Assembly (NCBI GenBank): GCA_007695365.1
Contig: REDV01000089.1
Span: 1 to 62,086 of the forward strand
Origin: Cryomorphaceae bacterium
Lineage (GTDB): Bacteria; Bacteroidota; Bacteroidia; Flavobacteriales_D; SKUL01
DNA: 62,086 bases
Reading direction: 5' to 3'
Position numbers and translations under genes: made by a program. This document shows positions 16,841 through 24,211 of this stretch, in pieces (the first letter of the stretch is position 1; each line of letters opens with the position of its first letter). The notes beneath the pieces were generated by a model. It was not told where the DNA came from, ran no database searches, and saw only the letters and a program-made list of their open reading frames with translations.

Positions 16841-19255
16841 ATGTTATTGAGATTCACAGCGTTTCTTTCCCTTTTGTCCTTGTTTGCAATTGCATGGCCC
16901 ACTTACATGAATGCCCAGATTTACGATCCGGTGAAGTGGAGTTTTTCTGTGGATGTGCACGATGGTAAGAGCGCAACACTTGTGCTGCAAGCGGATATAC
17001 AAAAGGGATGGCACGTATATGCCACCGAGTTGCCCAGTGATGATGGCCCGATTGCCACCTCTTTCGAGTTCGAGCCCTCCGGCGCTTATGCCTTAGACGG
17101 TAAGATTCAGGAACCAAAGTTCATTACCAAGTTCGATCCGAATTTCGACATGGAGCTGAATTTTCATGACAATCAGGCTATTTTCCGCCAGAAGGTAGAT
17201 CTGCTTTCATCCGGGGCTTTTACCATCAAAGGTATGCTCACTTTTATGACCTGCGATGATGAAAAGTGCCTGCCGCCCGAAGATGTGAATTTCACATTCG
17301 AAATTCCTGCAAGAGAATCCTCCACGCAAGGTATGGCTATTCCAGCCAATCAACCTCCTTCGGGTGGAATGCTGGAGCCTGTGAAGTGGGACTTTTCTAT
17401 TGAAGACGAAGGCAACAATAACTTTGTTTTTGTCGCCAAAGCAACGATTGACGAGCATTGGCACCTTTATTCACAGCACCTTGAAAGTCTGGATGGTCCA
17501 ATTCCCACCGAGTTCTTGTTCGAACAGCAGCCCGGTTTGGAGTTGGTAGGAGTAGTAGAGGAGCCTACTCCCATAACGGCGTATGATTCTCTGTTTGAAA
17601 TGATGGTGAGTTATTTCGACAAGGAAGCCGAGTTCCGCCAGAAATTCAGGAACACAGGTGGGCTCACCGCGCTCAAAGGCTCTGTTGGTTTCATGGCTTG
17701 CGACGACGAACGCTGCATTTTTCCCGATCCTGAAGAGTTTAACGAGTCGCTTCCCGGAGTTGAACCCGTAGATGCTACGGCAGCCATTACACCCACCCCA
17801 ACTACACCCGATCGCTCACTGCTCGGAATCTTCATTATTGCATTCTTCGGAGGTTTTGCGGCACTGCTCACGCCTTGCGTATTTCCGATGATTCCTATGA
17901 CCGTGAGTTTCTTTACCAAACAGAGCAAAACCAGGGCAAAAGGTGTTACCAACGCCATGATTTATGCCCTGAGCATCATCTTTATCTACGTACTGCTCGG
18001 GTTTGGCGTAACAGTTATTTTCGGTGCGGATGCGCTCAATGCCATGTCAACCAACGTGTGGTTTAACCTGGCGTTTTTTCTGCTGCTCGTCATTTTTGCC
18101 ATTTCGTTTTTTGGAGCCTTTGAAATCACACTACCCAGTTCATTCATCAACAAGGTAGATAAGAATGCAGACAGGGGAGGTTTGATAGGAATCTTTTTCA
18201 TGGCTTTTACGCTGGCACTGGTTTCTTTCTCCTGTACAGGGCCCATTATCGGGACTTTGTTGGTTGAGGCGGCATACGTAGGCGGTAAGTCTGGTCCGCT
18301 GGTGGGAATGTTCGGTTTTTCGCTGGCTCTCGCCCTCCCATTCGGACTTTTCGCAGCCTTTCCCGGGTGGCTCAACAGCCTGCCCCAATCAGGTGGTTGG
18401 TTGAACTCTGTAAAAGTTGTGCTGGGTTTCCTGGAACTTGCATTGGCCTTTAAATTCCTCTCCAACGCCGACCTCGTAGTGCAGGCCGGCATCATTACGC
18501 GAGAGGTTTTCATTTCCATTTGGATTGCCGTTTTTGGTGTAATGGCCCTCTATCTCTTTGGTGCTTTCAGGCTTCCGCACGACAGCCCCGTGGATCGCTT
18601 GTCCGTCGGTAGGCTGCTCTTTGGAATCCTCACCGTAACCTTCACCATATACCTGATACCGGGTTTGTGGGGCGCACCGCTTAAAATCATCAGCGGATTT
18701 CCGCCCCCCATGTTCTACAGCGAATCACCCGACGGCTTTGGCAGCAGCACTGCAGTGGTGCAGGTAGGAGAGGGCGGAACGCCTGTAAAAAGCGGAAAAG
18801 GTTGCCCACACAACCTTCAGTGCTTCAAGGATTACGACGAAGGCCTTGCCTACGCCAAAGAAGTGGGCAAACCGGTCTTACTCGATTTTACTGGGTGGGC
18901 CTGCGTGAATTGCCGCAAGATGGAAGAACAGGTGTGGTCGCACCCCGATGTGCTCTCTCGCCTGCGCGAAGACGTGGTGCTGATTTCACTCTACGTGGAT
19001 GACAAACGAGCCCTTCCTGCCGAAGAGCAAGTTGAGGTGACCATCGGAACGAAAACAAGAACGTTGAAAACCATCGGTAACAAGTGGAGTCATTTCCAGG
19101 CAGATCGCTATCAAAGCAACTCGCAGCCTTTGTATGTGTTGATGGACCACGACGAGCAAAACCTTGTAGAGCCCACTGCCTACGACCTGGATGTGCAACG
19201 TTACGTGGACTGGCTCGATGCCGGCAAAGCCGCCTTTGAAAAGCGCAACCCTTAA
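16841..19255 (+). CDS. dsbD: DsbD-family thiol:disulfide interchange protein with duplicated N-terminal domain
   Basis: DsbD carries electrons from cytoplasmic thioredoxin across the inner membrane to periplasmic disulfide carriers and cytochrome c maturation. This 804-aa version has a signal peptide, then two successive DsbD-alpha domains (about 26-155 and 178-310), each with a CX4C pair (Cys138/Cys143 and Cys287/Cys292, both in a M-[TA]-C-D-D-E-[KR]-C context). The membrane domain (about 325-620) bears the two conserved Cys, Cys346 in TPCVFPMIPM and Cys465 in FSCTGPIIGTLL. The C-terminal thioredoxin domain holds Cys688-Cys691 (ACVNCRKMEE). The E. coli enzyme (565 aa) has only one alpha domain, so the extra one is the notable feature. 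Confidence 0.93.
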   Translation: MLLRFTAFLSLLSLFAIAWPTYMNAQIYDPVKWSFSVDVHDGKSATLVLQADIQKGWHVYATELPSDDGPIATSFEFEPSGAYALDGKIQEPKFITKFDPNFDMELNFHDNQAIFRQKVDLLSSGAFTIKGMLTFMTCDDEKCLPPEDVNFTFEIPARESSTQGMAIPANQPPSGGMLEPVKWDFSIEDEGNNNFVFVAKATIDEHWHLYSQHLESLDGPIPTEFLFEQQPGLELVGVVEEPTPITAYDSLFEMMVSYFDKEAEFRQKFRNTGGLTALKGSVGFMACDDERCIFPDPEEFNESLPGVEPVDATAAITPTPTTPDRSLLGIFIIAFFGGFAALLTPCVFPMIPMTVSFFTKQSKTRAKGVTNAMIYALSIIFIYVLLGFGVTVIFGADALNAMSTNVWFNLAFFLLLVIFAISFFGAFEITLPSSFINKVDKNADRGGLIGIFFMAFTLALVSFSCTGPIIGTLLVEAAYVGGKSGPLVGMFGFSLALALPFGLFAAFPGWLNSLPQSGGWLNSVKVVLGFLELALAFKFLSNADLVVQAGIITREVFISIWIAVFGVMALYLFGAFRLPHDSPVDRLSVGRLLFGILTVTFTIYLIPGLWGAPLKIISGFPPPMFYSESPDGFGSSTAVVQVGEGGTPVKSGKGCPHNLQCFKDYDEGLAYAKEVGKPVLLDFTGWACVNCRKMEEQVWSHPDVLSRLREDVVLISLYVDDKRALPAEEQVEVTIGTKTRTLKTIGNKWSHFQADRYQSNSQPLYVLMDHDEQNLVEPTAYDLDVQRYVDWLDAGKAAFEKRNP

Positions 19256-19301
19256 TTGTCTGCCCGCGGCATTGCCTATCTTTCGCCGCAGGTAGCAGCC
19301 T

Positions 19302-21161
19302 ATGTGCGGAATCGTCGGAATTGTATCTCAAAAACCAGTAAAACATCGGGAGTGGCTCGATGCCGGGCGGGATGGCCTCCAACACCGCGGTCCTGACGAT
19401 GCCGGAACATGGTGGTCTGAAGATTTAAGGGTCGGATTGGCCCATCGCAGACTTGCCATCATGGACCTGAGCAGCGACGGACATCAACCCATGCATTTTC
19501 CGGAAAAGAGACTTACTGTCATCTTCAACGGAGAGATTTACAATTTCCGGGAATTGAGGAAGGAGCTATCGGTTAAAGGTTACAGTTTTCACTCACAAAG
19601 TGATACCGAAGTGTTGTTGGCCGCCTTTGACTGTTGGGGCGAAAGCTTCGTATCGCGCCTTAACGGAATGTTTGCCTTCGCGATTTTCGATGATGTTCGC
19701 CAAAAGATATTCCTGGCCCGCGACAGGACCGGCGAAAAGCCGCTTTTTTACCGTGCAGCCAATGATGAACTGCGTTTCGCATCTGAACTCAAGGCTCTCC
19801 TTGCCGATCCGCTAGTGCCGCGGAGTCTTAATCCGGATGGGCTGGATACCTACCTCGGACTGGGTTTTGCACCAGGCGATTTGTGCATCCTTGAAGGATT
19901 CAACAAGCTGCCACCCGCTCACCAACTGAGCTTTGATTTGAAAAGCGGTAACCTCGAAATTAAGCGTTATTGGGACTTCCCGAAATCGAATGCTCAAGTA
20001 CCGTCTCTTACAAAAGATATGTTGCTTTGCGAGCTGGAAACACTACTCTCGGAAGCCGTTCAGCGGCAGATGGTGGCCGACGTGCCGGTTGGGGTGTTGC
20101 TCAGCGGTGGAGTGGATTCAAGTCTTATTGCGGCCATGGCTGTTCGCCACGCCTCTGAAGTGCGCACATTCACCATCGGTTTTCCGGGAGGAAATCGCTA
20201 CGATGAACGTCCGCACGCAAAGCTGGTGGCCGATTTTCTCGGAACCCGACACCATGAGCTGATGGCCGAACCCACCACGGTAGAACTTTTCCCTGAATTG
20301 GCGCGGCAGTTTGACGAACCCATTGTGGATTCAAGCATGATTCCCACCTACCTTGTGAGCAAACTGGTGCGGCAGCATTGTACGGTGGCGCTGGGCGGCG
20401 ACGGAGGTGATGAGCTTTTCGGTGGCTACCCGCGTTACAATCGCTTGATTCGCATTCAAAAGCAACTTGGCCCTTTGCCCTTGCCACTGAGGAAAATCAT
20501 CTCAGCCGGGGCTACTCATCTTCTCCCCGCAGGCACCTGGGGGCGTACCTACTTGCAAACGTTGGATGTGAACTGGACCAGCGGTTTGCCGCAGATTGCC
20601 ACCTACTTCGATACCCAATGGCGGGCAAAATTGCTCAACAGGGCGGGCACAGGAGTTGCCGAACGGCTCTATTCGCAGCGCGTTCCAAACCATCCGGATC
20701 TCCTTCAGCGCGCAACACGAATGGATTTTACCCATTTCCTTGCAGAGGACGTGCTGGTAAAAGTAGATCGTGCCAGCATGATGCACGCGCTAGAAGTGCG
20801 CGCGCCCATGCTTGATGTCAATCTCCTGGAGTTTGCGTTTGGGCGTTTGCCCGTCAACATGCGCGCAACAGCCACCGGGCGTAAAATCATTCTAAAGGAA
20901 TTGGCTCAGAAACTTCTGCCCCCGGAGTTCAATACAGTTCGCAAACAAGGATTTTCCATTCCGCTGGATAGCTGGGTGCGCACTGGGGCTTTCAGAAAAA
21001 GTTTTGAGGAAGTGCTGCTCGATGAAAGTTGTATGTTTCAGCAAGACGCCGTGAAGCAATTGTTCCGGTTACACGACCGCGGTAAAAGTCACGGAGAGCG
21101 TTTGTTTGCGTTGATGCTGTTTGAGTTGTGGCGAAAAGCTTACGGAATCTCCCCTGAATAA
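19302..21161 (+). CDS. asnB: Asparagine synthase (glutamine-hydrolysing)
   Basis: The 619-aa protein has the N-terminal glutamine amidotransferase class II domain with Cys2 as nucleophile (MCGIVGIV), LQHRGPDD and FNGEIYNF blocks, and a C-terminal synthase domain with the ATP-pyrophosphatase loop [13 protein letters not shown]. It makes asparagine from aspartate, ATP and glutamine; members of this length also occur as amide transferases in cell-surface polysaccharide clusters. Its downstream neighbour is gmhA (heptose precursor), which leaves the second role possible, but there are no glycosyltransferases here. A near-consensus -7 element (TATCTTTC, 19277-19284) lies 17 nt before the ATG. Confidence 0.93.
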   Translation: MCGIVGIVSQKPVKHREWLDAGRDGLQHRGPDDAGTWWSEDLRVGLAHRRLAIMDLSSDGHQPMHFPEKRLTVIFNGEIYNFRELRKELSVKGYSFHSQSDTEVLLAAFDCWGESFVSRLNGMFAFAIFDDVRQKIFLARDRTGEKPLFYRAANDELRFASELKALLADPLVPRSLNPDGLDTYLGLGFAPGDLCILEGFNKLPPAHQLSFDLKSGNLEIKRYWDFPKSNAQVPSLTKDMLLCELETLLSEAVQRQMVADVPVGVLLSGGVDSSLIAAMAVRHASEVRTFTIGFPGGNRYDERPHAKLVADFLGTRHHELMAEPTTVELFPELARQFDEPIVDSSMIPTYLVSKLVRQHCTVALGGDGGDELFGGYPRYNRLIRIQKQLGPLPLPLRKIISAGATHLLPAGTWGRTYLQTLDVNWTSGLPQIATYFDTQWRAKLLNRAGTGVAERLYSQRVPNHPDLLQRATRMDFTHFLAEDVLVKVDRASMMHALEVRAPMLDVNLLEFAFGRLPVNMRATATGRKIILKELAQKLLPPEFNTVRKQGFSIPLDSWVRTGAFRKSFEEVLLDESCMFQQDAVKQLFRLHDRGKSHGERLFALMLFELWRKAYGISPE

Positions 21162-21202
21162 ATCGTTTTTGGCATTTTTGCCAGGGCCCTTTCAAACAGG
21201 GG

Positions 21203-21218
21203 TAATTTTGTACATTTG
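21203..21218 (+). promoter_or_regulatory. Two adjacent -7 boxes upstream of gmhA
   Basis: TAATTTTG (21203-21210) and TACATTTG (21211-21218) are back-to-back perfect matches to TAnnTTTG. A TTTG at 21177-21180 lies 22 bp before the first, within the usual -33 spacing. The ATG at 21235 is 16 nt after the second box, which excludes the longer in-frame start at 21121 that would overlap asnB. Confidence 0.6.
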
Positions 21219-21234
21219 GCTCAAACCGTGTGGT

Positions 21235-21804
21235 ATGAACGACCGAATCAAAATGCATTTTGAAGAAGCGCGTCAGGTGCTGGAAAAGGTACTGGCCGAT
21301 GAAGCATTTTTGGCTTCCGTTGAGCGTGCGGGTGAAGTCATGCGCGATTCTCTCAATCAAGGAGGTAAAATCATTTCCTGCGGAAACGGCGGAAGCATGT
21401 GTGATGCCATGCATTTTGCTGAAGAGCTTACCGGTCGTTTTCGCGACGACCGCGCCCCACTTCCTGCTATCGCCATTTCAGATCCGTCGCACCTGAGTTG
21501 TGTGGCCAATGATTACGGTTTTGAGCACGTTTTTGCGCGTTTTATTGAGGGTGTGGGAAAAGCAGGTGACGTATTGCTGGCTATCAGCACCAGCGGCAAT
21601 TCTGCCAACGTGGTTCGCGCAGCAGAAACGGCCAAAAAGTTTGGAATTACCGTGGTTGGGCTTACCGGTCACAGCGGAGGAAAACTGGCCGCTTTATGCG
21701 ATGTTGAAATTCGCGTGCCGCACATGGCCTGGGCCGATAGAATTCAGGAAATTCACATCAAGGTGATTCACGCTTTGATTGACCATCTGGAACAGAAATC
21801 CTAA
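21235..21804 (+). CDS. gmhA: Sedoheptulose 7-phosphate isomerase
   Basis: GmhA converts sedoheptulose 7-phosphate to D-glycero-D-manno-heptose 7-phosphate, the first step of ADP-heptose synthesis for the lipopolysaccharide core. From the ATG at 21235 the product is 189 aa, close to the E. coli enzyme (192 aa). The SIS-fold motifs are clear: [52 protein letters not shown], and the C-terminal [14 protein letters not shown] containing the catalytic His. The other heptose genes (hldE, gmhB) are not in the window. The ComM-like gene starts 6 bp after its stop, so they are probably co-transcribed. Confidence 0.95.
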   Translation: MNDRIKMHFEEARQVLEKVLADEAFLASVERAGEVMRDSLNQGGKIISCGNGGSMCDAMHFAEELTGRFRDDRAPLPAIAISDPSHLSCVANDYGFEHVFARFIEGVGKAGDVLLAISTSGNSANVVRAAETAKKFGITVVGLTGHSGGKLAALCDVEIRVPHMAWADRIQEIHIKVIHALIDHLEQKS

Positions 21805-21810
21805 AGAAAG

Positions 21811-23349
21811 ATGCTGGTAAAGACCTATGGTAGCGCGGTTTACGGGGTTGAAGCCATCACCATCACGGTGGAAACCAATCTAAGTACAGGCGTTAAGTTT
21901 TTTCTGGTGGGCCTGCCTGATAATGCTGTAAAGGAAAGTGAACAGCGTATTGGGGCTGCCCTCCGAAACAACGGGTTCAAGGTGCCCGGAAAAAAAATTG
22001 TCATCAACATGGCTCCGGCCGATATCCGCAAGGAGGGCTCAGCCTACGATCTCACCCTGGCCATGGGTATTCTCGGCGCGTCGGGGCAGGTTTTTGCTGA
22101 TGATTTGGAAAAGTACATGATTATGGGTGAGCTCTCTCTGGATGGCGGATTACAGCCCATTCGCGGTGCATTGCCCATTGCCATTCAGGCGAGGAAGGAA
22201 GGATTCAAAGGCTTCATTCTCCCTAAACAAAACGCCAAGGAAGCCGCTATCGTGAGCGACCTTGAAGTGTATGGAGCTTCCAATATCCGCGAGGTGATTG
22301 ACTTTTTTAACGGCGAAGGTAATCTGCATCCTGAGGTGGTGGATACGCGCGCGGAGTTTTCAAAGGAAGGCAATATATATGATGTGGACTTCACCGATGT
22401 GAAAGGTCAGGAAAATGTGAAGCGTGCGTTGGAGATAGCCGCTGCCGGCGGGCACAATGTCATTTTAATTGGTCCGCCCGGAGTGGGTAAAACCATGCTC
22501 GCCAAGCGCATTCCCACTATATTGCCTCCGTTGAGTTTGATGGAGGCCCTGGAAACCACTAAGATTCATTCGGTAGCTGGTTTGATGGACAGCCACAGCG
22601 CATTGATTACCACCCGGCCTTTTCGCAATCCGCACCATACGGTGAGCGATGTGGCACTGGTTGGTGGAGGAACCAATCCCAAGCCGGGAGAGATTTCACT
22701 TGCGCACAACGGCATTCTTTTTCTGGATGAGCTGCCCGAGTTCAAGCGTGCAGTGCTCGAAGTGTTGCGGCAGCCCATGGAAGACCGCAAGGTGACTATT
22801 TCCAGGGCGCGCATCACTGTGGATTACCCGGCCAGCTTTATGCTTGTGGCCTCTATGAACCCCAGTCCCAGTGGCGATTTTTACGACCCCGAAAAAGGCA
22901 CGGCTGATTCAGAAATGGCGGTTCGCCGTTATCTGAACAAGATTTCAGGCCCACTAATGGATCGCATTGACCTCCATATTGAGGTGAGCCCGGTGCCCTT
23001 TGACGAGTTGTCGAACAAAGCGGCAGGAGAGGGCAGCGCATCTATTCGCCAGCGGGTGCGAGTGGCGCGAGAGATTCAAACAGCCCGCTACATGGACTAT
23101 CCCGGTATTCACAGCAACGCCCAACTTACTCCTAAATTGATGAAGGTGTATTGTGAGGTGGACGAAGCAGGAAATCGTTTGTTAAAAAACGCGGTTGAGC
23201 GACTCGGGTTTTCGGCACGATCATATGCCCGTATTCTCAAGGTTGCCCGAACCATTGCCGATCTTGAAGCCTCACATTCCATTCAAAGCAGGCACGTTGC
23301 AGAAGCCATCCAGTATCGGTCTCTCGACAGGGAAGGATGGCTTGGCTAA
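21811..23349 (+). CDS. comM: YifB/ComM family Mg-chelatase-like AAA+ ATPase
   Basis: The 512-aa protein has an N-terminal Lon-type fold (VKTYGSAVYGVEAITITVE, LPDNAVKESEQRI), a central AAA+ module with Walker A GPPGVGKTMLAKRIP, Walker B ILFLDELPEF, and a C-terminal Mg-chelatase-like domain (GFSARSYARILKVARTIADL). ComM is a hexameric helicase that promotes branch migration during natural transformation in other bacteria; a transformation role here is not shown. It follows gmhA by 6 bp, an association that seems to be transcriptional convenience only. Confidence 0.92.
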   Translation: MLVKTYGSAVYGVEAITITVETNLSTGVKFFLVGLPDNAVKESEQRIGAALRNNGFKVPGKKIVINMAPADIRKEGSAYDLTLAMGILGASGQVFADDLEKYMIMGELSLDGGLQPIRGALPIAIQARKEGFKGFILPKQNAKEAAIVSDLEVYGASNIREVIDFFNGEGNLHPEVVDTRAEFSKEGNIYDVDFTDVKGQENVKRALEIAAAGGHNVILIGPPGVGKTMLAKRIPTILPPLSLMEALETTKIHSVAGLMDSHSALITTRPFRNPHHTVSDVALVGGGTNPKPGEISLAHNGILFLDELPEFKRAVLEVLRQPMEDRKVTISRARITVDYPASFMLVASMNPSPSGDFYDPEKGTADSEMAVRRYLNKISGPLMDRIDLHIEVSPVPFDELSNKAAGEGSASIRQRVRVAREIQTARYMDYPGIHSNAQLTPKLMKVYCEVDEAGNRLLKNAVERLGFSARSYARILKVARTIADLEASHSIQSRHVAEAIQYRSLDREGWLG

Positions 23350-23353
23350 TCCG

Positions 23354-23361
23354 TATTTTTG
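23354..23361 (+). promoter_or_regulatory. -7 box (TATTTTTG) between comM and the TonB-C-domain gene
   Basis: Perfect TAnnTTTG match five bases after the comM stop. It would give a leader of roughly 100 nt for the gene at 23468. No good -33 TTG was found. Confidence 0.35.
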
Positions 23362-23467
23362 TAAGGTGAAACAGAATTGCAGCACAAAGTTTAAAGTGGG
23401 ACGGATTTTTCGTAACCCATCGGCGATTGAAGACGTATCCTCCGGTATATTTTTCAATTGTACCATC

Positions 23468-24211
23468 ATGAGCCGACTGTTGATTGTTGCATTGTTTGTG
23501 GGATGTTTGAATGGTTTAACCGCTGTTGCTCAAGACATCAAGAAAGAAGCCGTTCCGGGCATCAGAATCTATCTGGATGCCAGAATGAATGAATGCAAGC
23601 GGAAGAACGCCATGTACTTCATGAAAGTGGACCAGGTGGAAGACGGTGAGTTTCTTGCCATGGTGTACTTTATGGATGGAACCCTCAAAATGCAGGGCTT
23701 TTATCTGGATCCGGCGCTGGAAACCGCACATGGTGACTTCACTTACTATTATGAAAACGGCAACAAAGAGTCTGAAGGGGCCTTTGACATGGGAGCCAAA
23801 ATAGGCGTGTGGGAGCGATGGAATGCAAATGGCACAGCTAAAGCAGAGCGTTACTACACCGGTTACAAGTTTGGTGAAAAGCCCGTTTACGACCCCGATG
23901 TATATCCGGAATATCCCGGGGGCGACCCCGCCATGCAGGTGTTTCTCCGTGAGAACCTTCAGTACCCCGAGCCTGCGCGAATTAACCGTGTGGAGGGAGA
24001 TGTCTTCGTGACCTTTGTAGTGAACAAGGTAGGACAGGTTGAGCAGGTTCTGGTGCGCAATTCTCTGGATCCGCATCTCGACAAAGAGGCCATTCGTGTG
24101 ATTGAAAGCATGCCCCACTGGACTCCCGGTACCAAAGACGGAAATCTGGTAAATACCCAACTGGGGATGCCCATCAAATTTCGTCTTGATGAAGCCGCTA
24201 CATCAAGGTAG
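23468..24211 (+). CDS. Exported protein with YwqK/MORN-like repeats and TonB C-terminal domain
   Basis: From the ATG at 23468 the product is 247 aa, starting with a cleavable-looking signal peptide (LLIVALFVGCLNGLTAVAQD). The middle has antitoxin-YwqK/MORN-like repeats (YYYENGNKESEGAFD…GVWERWNANGTAKAERYY). The C-terminal 85 residues form a TonB-type domain (LQYPEPARINRVEGDVFVTF, VGQVEQVLVRNSLDPHLDKEAI, MPIKFRL). TonB proteins normally keep an inner-membrane anchor; here the N-terminus looks cleavable and no other hydrophobic segment is seen, so energy transduction is doubtful. Its stop codon overlaps the end of the convergent porU gene by 9 bp. Confidence 0.85.
   Translation: MSRLLIVALFVGCLNGLTAVAQDIKKEAVPGIRIYLDARMNECKRKNAMYFMKVDQVEDGEFLAMVYFMDGTLKMQGFYLDPALETAHGDFTYYYENGNKESEGAFDMGAKIGVWERWNANGTAKAERYYTGYKFGEKPVYDPDVYPEYPGGDPAMQVFLRENLQYPEPARINRVEGDVFVTFVVNKVGQVEQVLVRNSLDPHLDKEAIRVIESMPHWTPGTKDGNLVNTQLGMPIKFRLDEAATSR

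Noticed and set aside
18888-19385. Minus-strand open frame across the dsbD-asnB junction (165 codons)
   Set aside because: Antisense to two well-supported genes; Arg/Cys/His-rich composition is that of a shadow frame.
19302-21804. asnB-gmhA as part of a surface polysaccharide cluster
   Set aside because: No glycosyltransferase, polymerase or flippase lies next to them; gmhA has its own promoter and housekeeping neighbours.
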